A stretch of 42,127 bases of DNA from Gluconobacter sp. P1C6_b. GTDB taxonomy: Bacteria > Pseudomonadota > Alphaproteobacteria > Acetobacterales > Acetobacteraceae. The translations under genes were made by a program, and so were the position numbers. Shown piece after piece: positions 34,396 to 41,505 of the stretch (within the stretch, counting starts at the first letter, position 1; the number at the start of each line of letters is the position of its first letter). The notes beneath the pieces are model-generated. The model searched no databases, was not told the DNA's origin, and saw only the letters and a program-made list of their open reading frames with translations. The stretch spans positions 1 through 42,127 of the forward strand of contig NZ_JACRVU010000025.1 of NCBI RefSeq assembly GCF_018811945.1. Direction: 5' to 3'.

Positions 34396-35361
34396 TTATT
34401 CGCTTTGGTCACTTCCTGAGACAGGCTGAGTTTGTGCCGAAAAAGAAACCGGATTTTGTGGAACGTCGTTAACGCGCAGACTGAAAATGTCGGGACGGGC
34501 ATAATGACCTGCAACATCCAAGTCATATTTTGCCCGGATAATATCTTCCAGATCGATATCGGCTGCCAAAATCGCTTCACGGTCATAAACCGGTCCTGCG
34601 ATGATCTCTCCCAACGGGCTGACAATAATGCTGCCTCCCCGGATAAAAACCGTTTCGGGATTATTTCCTTGATGACACGCGTAGTTTTCCGGGGCGTCAG
34701 CACGCGTCATGAACTGACAGGCGCTCAAAACGAAAGTTCGACCTTCATAAGCAATATGACGCATGGAAGCCTGCCAGATATCACGCTCGTCCACCGTGGG
34801 CGCGCACCAAAGGTTGATCCCCCGCGCATACATGCTCTGACGGAGATCCGGCATATAGTTTTCCCAGCAAATCGCAGCACCAAGGCGTCCAATCTCGGTA
34901 TTGAAAACCGGAATGGTGGACCCATCTCCCTGTCCCCAGACCAAACGCTCGGTACCCGTCGGCATTAACTTGCGATGCTTGCCCAAAAGCGCTCCATCAG
35001 GCCCAAAAAAAAGTGCCGTGCAGTAGAGGGTTGCACCATCCCGCTCGATCACCCCAACGACTAGGTATGCTGTCATTCTCTGGGCAAAAGACCCGATCCG
35101 CTCTGTTTCAAGGCCCGGAACCACAATGGCTGACTTCCAGTACCGCAGATAATCATCCCGTCCTTCAGGAAAACGGCTTCCCAAAACGGCACCAAAGGCT
35201 AGTCCTTTAGGGTATCCGCCAATATAGGCCTCCGGAAAAACTGCCAAATCAATACCTTGCATGGCAGCAGCCTCGCAGTGCGCTTCCATGCGATCAAGAG
35301 TTGCAGGCGTATCAAACAGGCTACTTCCGGCCTGAATAACGGCAACACGCAGCTTGTTCAT
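34396..35361 (-). CDS. Nitrilase (carbon-nitrogen hydrolase)
   Basis: 321 aa, the usual length for true nitrilases. The ATG at 35361 follows GGGAG at nine bases; a TTG two codons earlier is the alternative. The catalytic triad is visible: E44 in FPEAYIGGYPKG, K131 in KHRKLMPTGTERLVWGQGDG and C165 in AAICWENYMP. The CWENYMP signature points to aliphatic/aryl nitrilases (nitrile to acid plus ammonia) rather than amidases. It stands alone between the polysaccharide locus and the tRNA remnant. It is the last gene before the presumed island and probably belongs to the chromosome backbone. Confidence 0.92.
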   Translation of the reverse strand: MNKLRVAVIQAGSSLFDTPATLDRMEAHCEAAAMQGIDLAVFPEAYIGGYPKGLAFGAVLGSRFPEGRDDYLRYWKSAIVVPGLETERIGSFAQRMTAYLVVGVIERDGATLYCTALFFGPDGALLGKHRKLMPTGTERLVWGQGDGSTIPVFNTEIGRLGAAICWENYMPDLRQSMYARGINLWCAPTVDERDIWQASMRHIAYEGRTFVLSACQFMTRADAPENYACHQGNNPETVFIRGGSIIVSPLGEIIAGPVYDREAILAADIDLEDIIRAKYDLDVAGHYARPDIFSLRVNDVPQNPVSFSAQTQPVSGSDQSE

Positions 35362-35530
35362 ACACAATTCTCCCGGATATTCAGCACGGTTCAGTCCTGA
35401 CGAATAACTTGCTCCCTACAGGAACGAGAGCATACGTAGTGTAATTTTCCTATCCGAACTGTCAGATCCCAAAGCGACGAAGCAAATCCGCTATTCTGCT
35501 TCTTCCCCAGGCGCCCCCAACGCAACAAAA

Positions 35531-35563
35531 AAACCCCGCTAAGCCGTTGACTTAGCGGGGTTT
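35531..35563 (-). terminator. Intrinsic terminator of the former tRNA gene
   Basis: AAACCCCGCTAAG and CTTAGCGGGGTTT form a perfect 13-bp stem with a 7-base loop. On the minus strand it runs into TTTTTTT, the standard form behind tRNA genes, and it lies 13 bases downstream (minus sense) of the tRNA 3' end at 35577. It would also close weakly in the plus direction. Confidence 0.85.
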
Positions 35564-35576
35564 CAGAAACTGCAAG

Positions 35577-35595
35577 TGGTTGCGGGGGCAGGATT
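35577..35595 (-). other. Probable attachment site: 3' end of a tRNA (initiator tRNA-Met type)
   Basis: On the minus strand the bases read AATCCTGCCCCCGCAACCA. This corresponds to the T-loop end, the 3' T-stem (CCTGC), the acceptor strand (CCCCGCA) and CCA of alphaproteobacterial initiator tRNA-Met. The bases on the 5' side (35596 onward) cannot complete any tRNA. A tRNA 3' end alone, with its own terminator still behind it, is the displaced half left when an integrative element enters a tRNA gene. The intact tRNA should lie at the far end of the element, beyond the right edge of the window. Another tRNA with the same 3' end cannot be excluded. Confidence 0.7.
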
Positions 35596-35823
35596 GCTTC
35601 TCAAATTGCGACAATCGCAAGGTGAGAATAAAGCGGGTTTAGATAATTGTTTTGAAAAGATTTTTTCTGCGCTCGCTTGATCTTTCCCCAATCATAGCGC
35701 CTCCTATCTCCTAGGAGTAGGACAACTCCCATTCAACGCCATGACCGTTGTCGCGAACTGATCCCAACGGTTCAGATCGGTTCGTATCCACCACCCTCTC
35801 GTTCGTACGTCCGCTTTAGGCGA
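35596..35823. other. Left edge of the presumed island, no gene seen
   Basis: About 230 bases without a credible ORF. CTCCTA-TCTCC-TAGGAG forms a small hairpin near 35701-35717, and there are repeated GGTTC motifs around 35768-35785. No integrase gene is here, which fits the integrase sitting at the other end of the element next to the rebuilt tRNA. Confidence 0.4.
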
Positions 35824-36210
35824 TCACCAAAGACGATTGACGGCGAAGTTATCAAACAAAGCCTCGTTGGAGATCAGCGTCATACCCTCGGCCTGCGCCT
35901 GGGCAATCAGGAAACGGTCAAACGGGTCTTTATGAGTAATGTTCATCTCGCCCGCGATGCGAGCATGAGTAACGCTGATTGGCAGCTCAATAAACTCCTG
36001 CCCAGCAACAATAGCCTCAAAATCCTGCGCCAGCAGGGCCGCCCCCGGCAGTTTACCGATGCGGAACTTGGTTGCGATCTCCATAGCCGACGCTGCGCTC
36101 ACGGCTATGACATTATCTTCATCCGCTATGGCTTCCTGGGCGCGACGACTTAAATGTTCGTCGCCCGCCAGCCACCAGATCAACGCATGTGTATCAAGCA
36201 GTAGCCTCAA
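35824..36210 (-). CDS. vapC: PIN-domain ribonuclease toxin (VapC family)
   Basis: 128 aa from a TTG at 36210, giving the family-typical start MRLLLDTHALIWWL; a GTG at 36222 would add four residues. Acidic PIN residues are in LLDTHA, SAMEIATK and HKDPFDRFLIAQA, followed by LISNEALFDNF. VapC toxins cleave tRNA or rRNA until neutralised by the antitoxin. The TTG overlaps the antitoxin stop as TTGA, so translation is coupled. Typical cargo of mobile DNA that stabilises the island. Confidence 0.88.
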   Translation of the reverse strand: MRLLLDTHALIWWLAGDEHLSRRAQEAIADEDNVIAVSAASAMEIATKFRIGKLPGAALLAQDFEAIVAGQEFIELPISVTHARIAGEMNITHKDPFDRFLIAQAQAEGMTLISNEALFDNFAVNRLW

Positions 36211-36440
36211 GCGAGATTCCACCCGTCCAGTTCGTCGTCGGGCAGTGTCTCATTGAAGGTCTTATCCAGGGTGATCTTGCCTTTAAGCGCCCCAAACACG
36301 CGACGACCCTGCGGTTCCACCGGCACAAGGCGCACGACGGGTACAGAACCACGCGCAATCACCACATCACCACCCGCAAGCGCTTCGGCAATCAGGCGAG
36401 ACAGGTTGGTTTTGGCATCGTGAACCGAAAACTGGGCCAT
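36207..36440 (-). CDS. Phd/YefM-type antitoxin
   Basis: 77 aa: MAQFSVHDAKTNLSRLIAEAL is the Phd-family DNA-binding N-terminus, GGDVVIARGSVPVVRLVPV completes the domain, and the acidic C-terminus (PDDELDGWNLA) would wrap the toxin. The ATG at 36440 follows AAGGAG at eight bases. It should repress its own promoter through the palindrome at 36451-36472. Confidence 0.9.
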   Translation of the reverse strand: MAQFSVHDAKTNLSRLIAEALAGGDVVIARGSVPVVRLVPVEPQGRRVFGALKGKITLDKTFNETLPDDELDGWNLA

Positions 36441-36450
36441 GAGATATCTC

Positions 36451-36489
36451 CTTAGCTAACTATATAGCTAAGACACCTTCCGTCGGCAA
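36451..36489 (-). promoter_or_regulatory. Promoter and palindromic operator of the toxin-antitoxin operon
   Basis: On the minus strand TTGCCG (36484-36489), 17 bases, TATATA (36461-36466) forms a near-consensus sigma-70 promoter. CTTAGCTA (36451-36458) and TAGCTAAG (36465-36472) are perfect 8-bp inverted arms flanking the -10 box, and the downstream arm runs into the AAGGAG ribosome binding site. Antitoxin bound here would block RNA polymerase directly, the usual autoregulation of such operons. Confidence 0.75.
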
Positions 36490-36646
36490 GAGTCGTCTTC
36501 CATTCTGACCACGTTATTACGCGCCTTCGTCCGTTGGAGACCCGTAATCCAGGCGAATACAATTAAGATAAAGCTACCATCCGAATGCTCCGAATCTCCC
36601 TCTATCCAATTCACCAATTCCCTCCCATAAGTCCTGCGCCGGACAA

Positions 36647-37303
36647 TTATGGCTCCGTATCCGTTGTACTGGCTAAAACATTTCGGAAGGGAGTCAAACG
36701 CTCCGCTAGATAGAGACGGTGCATCCGCCGCAATTCGTCAGGCGCGCCTGGCGTCGTGGGCGCGTCCTTCGCCAGCATGCCGCGCAACACTTTCATAGTG
36801 TTTAGAACGACCGCAGCAATATCTCTCGATAGTGCGTCCTCCAACCCTGGCGCACAGACACGCAACGCTGCAGCAATTCCGACTATGGCATGTCCCCGTG
36901 CACGTTCGCGGATCTCCATGCTGTCAGTCCGTGCCTCCATCAGAGCAGACAGGGATTTCACACGAGGATGAAGCGTGACAAGCAGTTCGATGAGAACGTC
37001 CGCCAGAGCGTCCGGCGAGAGCATGGCTGCACGTTTGGCGAGTGCCGCGTATTCGTCTTCCAGAACAGCGATATGCCGCTTCACCAAAGCGTCCGCCACA
37101 GCCTCCTTGTTCGGAAAGAAGCGATAGAGCGAGCCGATCTTCGCCGCCGCGCGCGCGGCGATCTCCGCCATGGTTGTCGCCTCGTACCCTCGTTCCGCCA
37201 TGAGGTCGGACGCGGCCTCCAGTAACTCCTCGACGCGCTGACGCCCAGCCGCGCGCATCGGCTGAAGAGACGTCCGTTTACCTCTTGACGAACTTGAGTC
37301 CAT
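36647..37303 (-). CDS. TetR/AcrR-family transcriptional regulator
   Basis: 218 aa from ATG 37303 (a TTG at 37309 adds two residues). The N-terminal HTH is clear: RVEELLEAASDLMAERGYEATTMAEIAARAAAKIGSLYRFFPNKEAVADAL split across the usual three helices. The C-terminal part is an all-helical ligand domain with an AARALRVCAPGLEDAL-type helix region. It is divergent from the hydrolase-MFS pair and faces a palindrome at 37323-37338, so it most likely represses both itself and the efflux operon until a ligand binds. Confidence 0.9.
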   Translation of the reverse strand: MDSSSSRGKRTSLQPMRAAGRQRVEELLEAASDLMAERGYEATTMAEIAARAAAKIGSLYRFFPNKEAVADALVKRHIAVLEDEYAALAKRAAMLSPDALADVLIELLVTLHPRVKSLSALMEARTDSMEIRERARGHAIVGIAAALRVCAPGLEDALSRDIAAVVLNTMKVLRGMLAKDAPTTPGAPDELRRMHRLYLAERLTPFRNVLASTTDTEP

Positions 37304-37322
37304 AATCAAATAATGCTCCTGC

Positions 37323-37338
37323 TTGAGTGTATACTCAA
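37323..37338. promoter_or_regulatory. Candidate TetR operator
   Basis: TTGAGT-GTAT-ACTCAA is an inverted repeat with 6-bp arms, 20 bases upstream of the regulator's ATG and 74 bases before the hydrolase ATG. Size, symmetry and position in a divergent region fit a TetR-family operator. Confidence 0.7.
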
Positions 37339-37411
37339 CTTACTAACGTTTCCGCGTGTTCCGGACAACAGTTCGGGATGGCCGTCGAACGTCAACAGGG
37401 AAGGTCTTGCC

Positions 37412-37978
37412 ATGATTTCACTCCCAGCCACCAGGACGGCCCTCGTCCTGATCGATCTCCAGAAGGGCATCACGGGGCTTCCCCTGGCTCCGACACCGGG
37501 GGCTGCGATTGTTGAGCGATCGAAAGAGCTTGCAACGCGTTTTCGGGCTGCCGGCGCACCGGTCATTCTGGTAAACGTTGCGTTCGCGCCAGATTTCGCC
37601 GATGCTGTGCATTCGGTCGTCGATCGCTCCTTTTCGCCGCCTGGCGGCCTCGCGCCGGACTGGGCCGAACTGGTTGACGGACTTGCCGAACCGACCGATC
37701 TGCGCGTCACGAAACGGCAATGGGGTGCCTTCTACGGCACGGATCTCGACCTTCAGTTGCGGCGGCGTGGCATCACCACCATCGTGCTCGGCGGAATCGC
37801 CACCAATCTGGGTGTGGAATCCACCGCCCGGGCGGCGCATGAGCATGGATATAATGTCGTGCTTGCAGACGATCTCATGTCCACCTTCACGGACGAGATG
37901 CAGCGCTTTGCCTGCGAGGAGATTTTTCCTCGCCTCGGCCGTGTGACGACGAGCGAAGCGATCACGCTGGATGCGTAA
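37412..37978 (+). CDS. Isochorismatase-like hydrolase
   Basis: 188 aa from ATG 37412, preceded by GGGAAGG; the longer frame from 37313 runs through the operator and is rejected. Conserved D15 in LVLIDLQKG and K101 in VTKRQWGAFYGT are present. The usual nucleophile position reads GGIATNLGVESTAR, with Gly at 134 where Cys stands in cysteine-hydrolase members. So it may be an isochorismatase-type enzyme that does not use a Cys nucleophile, or non-hydrolytic. Under TetR control with an efflux pump, it may inactivate or process the same compound the pump exports (inference). Confidence 0.85.
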   Translation: MISLPATRTALVLIDLQKGITGLPLAPTPGAAIVERSKELATRFRAAGAPVILVNVAFAPDFADAVHSVVDRSFSPPGGLAPDWAELVDGLAEPTDLRVTKRQWGAFYGTDLDLQLRRRGITTIVLGGIATNLGVESTARAAHEHGYNVVLADDLMSTFTDEMQRFACEEIFPRLGRVTTSEAITLDA

Positions 37979-38026
37979 ACGCATGGCGGATGTCTGCGCG
38001 TCTCGCGGTTCCCGGCGAGATCATTC

Positions 38027-39445
38027 ATGAACGCCGGAACGTCGTCGCCAGCCTCAGGCCCGGATCAACTGCCTTCAGGTACATGGAAAATCGTGAGCGT
38101 CGCGGCGATCGGATCTTTCATGGCGCAACTGGACGCCACGATCGTCAATGTGTCGCTCCCCGATCTCGTCGCGACCCTGCACGCGCCTTTTTCACACATT
38201 CAGTGGGTGGTCAGCGGCTATTTGCTGGCGCTCGCCCTGACGTTGCCGCTGAATGGATGGCTCGTGAGTCGCCTCGGGGGGCGAGCGGTCTATTTATGGT
38301 GCTTCGGTGCCTTCACGCTGACATCAGGCCTGTGCGCGCTGGCGTGGTCTGCGCTGTCCCTAATCGTATTCCGTCTGCTGCAAGGCATGGCGGGCGGCCT
38401 GCTTGCCCCTATGGCGCAGATGACGGTTGCCCGTGTGGCGGGCCGTCAGATGCCGAGGGTCGCGAGCGCGATGACGGCGCCTGTTCTGCTCGCGCCGCTT
38501 CTTGGACCCGTCGTCGCCGGTGCCATTCTCTCCATCGCGTCTTGGCGATGGATCTTTCTTCTCAATGTGCCGGTCGGGCTTGCGGCTTTTGCCCTTGCCG
38601 TTCTGTTTCTCCCTGACGATCGGCATGACGAGCGCCCCCGTCCACTTGACCTGACAGGGCTAGGATTTCTCGCGCCCGCTCTCGTCTCGTTTCTCTACGG
38701 CATGGATCATGTCGCCCGGCCTTATGGACAGGCGACGTTGGGTGCGTCCATCGGGCTGTTCGTCCTGTATGTTCGATCCGCGCGATGCAAGGGCGCTGAC
38801 GCGCTGATCGACCTGCGCCTGCTGCGTGCACCCACCTTTTCGGTGTCGGCGATCATCATGTTTCTGACGAACGGGGTGTCGTTCGCGGGTCAGATGCTTC
38901 TGCCGGTATGGCTGATCCACGCCTGCGGTGTCTCGCCCGAGCGGACAGGCCTGTTCATGGCACCCCTGGGTCTGGGGATGATGTGCGTCTATCCGTTCAT
39001 TGGCCGTCTGAGCGAGCGGTTTGACGCACGCGACTTGACTGGTTGCGGGGCTCTTTTGTCCTTTGTCGGAACAGTGATCTTGATGATGCTCGCCTATAGC
39101 GGCCTAAACGTTGCCCTGCTGACCATAGCATTGTTATTGCGTGGCGGCGGCGGGGGGGCCGTCGGCATTCCGGCAATGAGCGCGGGATACGCTTCGATCG
39201 CCCGCGAGGATATCCCGATGGCGACGACCGCGCTGAACATCATGCAAAGGATTGGCGGGCCGACATTGATTACAGCATGCGCCACATTCCTTGGGTGGCA
39301 GCTTGCGACGGTCGGCCCGTCCCATGCCGGGTCGGAAGCTTATGCCGAAACATTTGCATTGCTCGCGTTATTCCATGGCACTCTGTTGCTCGCCACGCGT
39401 TTTATCAAGCCTTCGGAAAAGAAACGCCGGTTCGGACCGAACTGA
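38027..39445 (+). CDS. MFS drug efflux transporter, DHA2 (EmrB/QacA) type
   Basis: 472 aa with about 13-14 hydrophobic segments. Motif features of the DHA2 family are visible: FMAQLDATIVNVSLPDL in helix 1, WVVSGYLLALALTLPLNGWL, RLGGRAVYLW (motif A), and VLLAPLLGPVVAGAI (motif C). It should export hydrophobic drugs or metabolites using the proton gradient. It follows the hydrolase by 48 bases in the same orientation and is probably cotranscribed under the TetR regulator. Somewhat different in codon texture from the polysaccharide genes, as expected for island cargo. Confidence 0.92.
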   Translation: MNAGTSSPASGPDQLPSGTWKIVSVAAIGSFMAQLDATIVNVSLPDLVATLHAPFSHIQWVVSGYLLALALTLPLNGWLVSRLGGRAVYLWCFGAFTLTSGLCALAWSALSLIVFRLLQGMAGGLLAPMAQMTVARVAGRQMPRVASAMTAPVLLAPLLGPVVAGAILSIASWRWIFLLNVPVGLAAFALAVLFLPDDRHDERPRPLDLTGLGFLAPALVSFLYGMDHVARPYGQATLGASIGLFVLYVRSARCKGADALIDLRLLRAPTFSVSAIIMFLTNGVSFAGQMLLPVWLIHACGVSPERTGLFMAPLGLGMMCVYPFIGRLSERFDARDLTGCGALLSFVGTVILMMLAYSGLNVALLTIALLLRGGGGGAVGIPAMSAGYASIAREDIPMATTALNIMQRIGGPTLITACATFLGWQLATVGPSHAGSEAYAETFALLALFHGTLLLATRFIKPSEKKRRFGPN

Positions 39446-39467
39446 AACTATCGGGCATTGATACTCA

Positions 39468-39492
39468 CCTGAGTGAATAAAAGTCACTCAGG
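39468..39492 (+). terminator. Hairpin after the MFS gene
   Basis: CCTGAGTGA (39468-39476) and TCACTCAGG (39484-39492) form a perfect 9-bp stem with a 7-base ATAAAAG loop, 22 bases after the MFS stop. No T tract follows. It could be a terminator or an IS-end remnant, since transposase debris begins directly after it. Confidence 0.5.
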
Positions 39493-39496
39493 CAAG

Positions 39497-39646
39497 CTTG
39501 AGCGCGTCGGTAATCTGAAAGCAAGGACGCGACGGATTGCCATCATGGCCATGGCGAGAAAGCTCCTGATTGCGTTGTGGCGCTATGTGGAGGCTGGACC
39601 GATGCCGGAGGGTCTCGCATTCGGCACGGGAACGACCGCGGGATAG
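39497..39646 (+). pseudogene. IS110-family transposase, C-terminal fragment
   Basis: The frame LERVGNLKARTRRIAIMAM then ARKLLIALWRYVEAGPMPEG to TAG at 39644-39646 matches the C-terminus of IS110/IS1111-type transposases, where RIAIxAxARKLLIALWRY is a recurrent phrase. Only about 50 residues remain. No start or catalytic DEDD domain is present, so this is a relic. Confidence 0.7.
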
Positions 39647-39744
39647 ATAGACAGAATTGCCGCGGGCCGATCAGTCGCTGGCTGCGATACGGGGAACGCG
39701 ACCGTCTTCTTCTTTGGTTGCGCTGTGCTACCGCGTTTCAGCCA

Positions 39745-39943
39745 TCCCGCGCGCCCGAACTGAACCCGGTTGATAATGGCTGGCAGTTCCTACGCGCCAA
39801 CTGGCTGTTCGATACCGTCTTCGACGGTATCCGGGCATATCATCTATGCTGCCAGACCAGCCTGGAACAATCTCACTGCCGTGCCGGGGACCATCCGATC
39901 CATCCGTCTCACAACGTGGGCTTACATAGGTGCGTCTCTATAA
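39745..39943 (+). pseudogene. IS630-family transposase, C-terminal fragment with frameshift
   Basis: APELNPVDNGWQFLRANWL followed by FDTVFDG matches the conserved SPELNPVENxWxxLR end of IS630-family DDE transposases, in which the Glu (here Asp) is catalytic. The rest of the C-terminus continues in the next frame as IIYAARPAWNNLTAVPGTIR then TTWAYIGASL and TAA at 39941-39943. One base has been lost or gained near 39840. Together with the adjoining IS110 fragment it shows repeated insertion and decay at this spot. Confidence 0.75.
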
Positions 39944-39977
39944 TCTTTGGCATTAACGGCGTCCTACACAAAAGAAT

Positions 39978-40292
39978 TCACCAGCGCCGCCACCAGCCTC
40001 TTCGCCAGATGTAGCCGCGCGGAGTCCAGAACCAGCGGCCCGGCTCCCAGACATAGCCTCGGCGTGGCAAGGGCACCATTTCGTAGGGTGGCACCGATGG
40101 TGGGGGGCGAATGATCGTGATGGGAGGCGGTGTAATCACGACAGGCGGAGGTGGCGGCGCGACCACGACTGGTGGTGGAACGACAACTGGTGGTCCAGCA
40201 TAAATCCACGGCCTGGCCTCCGCCGGAGCCGCACTCAGCATGGTCGCGGCGAAAGCCACGGCCAGAAACTTCCATCTGACGCTATCAGGCAT
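39978..40292 (-). CDS. Secreted proline-rich YXWGXW-type protein
   Basis: 104 aa. Signal peptide MPDSVRWKFLAVAFAATMLS with cleavage after AEA. A central proline/valine-rich stretch (PPVVVPPPVVVAPPPPPVVI) follows, then a tail rich in aromatic and basic residues (RGYVWEPGRWFWTPRGYIW), similar to YXWGXW repeat proteins of the periplasm or cell surface. Function unknown; small proteins of this kind occur near stress genes in Proteobacteria. The ATG at 40292 is preceded by a weak site. It is transcribed away from hsp20. Confidence 0.7.
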   Translation of the reverse strand: MPDSVRWKFLAVAFAATMLSAAPAEARPWIYAGPPVVVPPPVVVAPPPPPVVITPPPITIIRPPPSVPPYEMVPLPRRGYVWEPGRWFWTPRGYIWRRGWWRRW

Positions 40293-40443
40293 TGTTCTGG
40301 TCCACTCTGAACACGCGATGATGCTTTATAGCATGATGCTCGTGAAATGGGCATCGGTCCGTCTCACTCGCGAAGACGCGCAGGCAATGAAGACGCGAAC
40401 GATAGAGGACGCCCAAACCTGCCCTTCTGCATTTTTGATGCCT

Positions 40444-40472
40444 CTTGACACCATGCATGGAGTTCCCAGATT
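40444..40472 (+). promoter_or_regulatory. Heat-shock (RpoH-like) promoter candidate for hsp20
   Basis: CTTGAC at 40444-40449, 15 bases, CCCAGATT at 40465-40472. This resembles the sigma-32 pattern (CTTGAA ... CCCCATNT). The predicted transcript start would fall near 40478, exactly where the first hairpin of the thermometer leader begins. That agreement of two independent signals raises confidence. Confidence 0.55.
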
Positions 40473-40477
40473 GAATT

Positions 40478-40553
40478 TGCCGACCGCCGAAGGGGTCGGC
40501 AGACAGAACTATCAGTTTTGATCTTGTGTCCATGTTGCTCAAAGGAGGATATG
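40478..40553 (+). ncRNA. ROSE-type RNA thermometer in the hsp20 leader
   Basis: Three stem-loops can be drawn. First: TGCCGACC (40478-40485) with GGTCGGCA (40494-40501). Second: GACA (40502-40505) with TGTC (40527-40530), enclosing ATCA/TGAT. Third: 40531-40540 pairs with 40545-40553, hiding the AAGGAGG ribosome binding site. In the third, TTGCT (40535-40539) faces AGGA with G40537 left bulged, which is the defining feature of ROSE elements before alphaproteobacterial small heat-shock genes. Heat would melt this weak stem and free the site. The pairing was drawn by hand, not computed. Confidence 0.75.
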
Positions 40554-40556
40554 GCT

Positions 40557-41039
40557 ATGAGAGCCACCGTTGATTTTGCTCCCCTGTTCCGTTCGAGCGT
40601 GGGCTTTGACAGAATGCTCAATGCCCTTGATCTCGCCGGTCGAATTCCGACGGCCGATAACTGGCCACCTTACGATATCATCAAGACCGGTGAGGATGAT
40701 TACCGCATCGACATGGCGGTTGCCGGACTTGCCGAGAACGACCTAGCGATCACCCAGGAGCGCAATACTCTTGTCGTGACAGGACGAAAGGCACCGGAGC
40801 CGCAAAGCGCCGCCGAATATCTCCATCGGGGTATTGCGGGCAGAGAATTCGAACGCCGCTTCGATCTGGCCGAGCATATGAAAGTCACCGATGCGCACTT
40901 CGAGAACGGACTTCTGTCCATTACCCTGAAACGTGAGATACCCGAAGCGATGAAGCCGCGTCGTATCGCGATTACGTCCTCTACGACACGCGCGGAGGAA
41001 GCCGTGCCCCAGATCGAGGCGCGGAAAGAGGCAGCCTGA
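40557..41039 (+). CDS. Small heat shock protein Hsp20 (IbpA type)
   Basis: 160 aa starting at the second ATG of ATGGCTATG (40557), which is eight bases after AAGGAGG; the first ATG is only two bases from it. MRATVDFAPLFRSSVGFDRML matches the class A IbpA N-terminus. The alpha-crystallin domain follows (YDIIKTGEDDYRIDMAVAGL, LVVTGRK, FERRFDLAEHMKVTDAHFENGLLSITL), and a C-terminal RRIAI stands for the IxI/V motif. It is an ATP-independent holdase that keeps unfolding proteins soluble in heat. It is controlled by a thermometer leader and ends at a very GC-rich hairpin. As island cargo it may be a second, transferred copy. Confidence 0.94.
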   Translation: MRATVDFAPLFRSSVGFDRMLNALDLAGRIPTADNWPPYDIIKTGEDDYRIDMAVAGLAENDLAITQERNTLVVTGRKAPEPQSAAEYLHRGIAGREFERRFDLAEHMKVTDAHFENGLLSITLKREIPEAMKPRRIAITSSTTRAEEAVPQIEARKEAA

Positions 41040-41053
41040 TGGCGTGACGAAAC

Positions 41054-41087
41054 CTCTCCCCCGGCCATTCATCCGGCCGGGGGAGAG
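41054..41087 (+). terminator. GC-rich hairpin after hsp20
   Basis: CTCTCCCCCGGCC (41054-41066) and GGCCGGGGGAGAG (41075-41087) form a perfect 13-bp stem with an 8-base loop, 15 bases after the stop. No T run follows, so the next gene might still receive read-through. Confidence 0.7.
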
Positions 41088-41105
41088 TCTCGAAAGGTCA
41101 TGAGC

Positions 41106-41456
41106 ATGAAGAGGATGAAAATATTTCTGCCGTGCGCTGCTCTGGGCTTGTCTCTACTGGGCCAGTCGGACGCACATGCTGCTGATCTTGCACGGGCGGC
41201 TGCAACATCGTTCGATGCGAGGGCGACTGAGGGAACGTCCACAATCCCCAAAACCGGAGCTCGCGCTCATTACGAAGACGGCACAGGTGATATGCTGGTC
41301 GACAGCTTGAACGCAAGCCAGTTGGATCAGAATTACAAGGGGCCGGTCTATTATCCCGGACAACCCATTCCGCCGTTCCGGCCCATCGACACAGATCATC
41401 TGGCGCCGTCAGGGCCAGAGACGACGAAGAACACGCCCTCATCGCACGGGACGTAA
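41106..41456 (+). CDS. Small secreted protein of unknown function
   Basis: 116 aa from ATG 41106, eight bases after AAAGG (an ATG at 41100 is too close to it). Signal peptide MKRMKIFLPCAALGLSLLG with cleavage after AHA or AA near residue 26. The mature part is hydrophilic, with TGARAHYEDGTGDMLVDSLN, QNYKGPVYYPGQPIPPF and a Ser/Thr-rich tail, and shows no domain I recognise. It lies between hsp20 and a psiE-like gene in the presumed island, so an envelope stress role is possible but unproven. Confidence 0.65.
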   Translation: MKRMKIFLPCAALGLSLLGQSDAHAADLARAAATSFDARATEGTSTIPKTGARAHYEDGTGDMLVDSLNASQLDQNYKGPVYYPGQPIPPFRPIDTDHLAPSGPETTKNTPSSHGT

Positions 41457-41505
41457 TGGGGCTTTGAGTAAAGGCGGCGTTAGAGACCGCCTTTACCTCG
41501 ATTCT

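Noticed and set aside
35577-35660. A complete tRNA gene on the minus strand
   Set aside because: Only the 19-base 3' end matches. The bases that should form the T-stem 5' arm, anticodon arm and D arm do not fold.
38360-38626. 88-aa charged ORF on the minus strand
   Set aside because: Very rich in Arg and Lys because it is antisense to MFS membrane helices; not a real protein.
39577-40014. 145-aa plus-strand ORF as an intact gene
   Set aside because: It joins parts of two transposase relics in changing frames and has no ribosome binding site; better described as the IS110 and IS630 fragments.
40285-40542. 85-aa minus-strand ORF over the hsp20 leader
   Set aside because: It overlaps the promoter and thermometer of hsp20, has no family features and no ribosome binding site.
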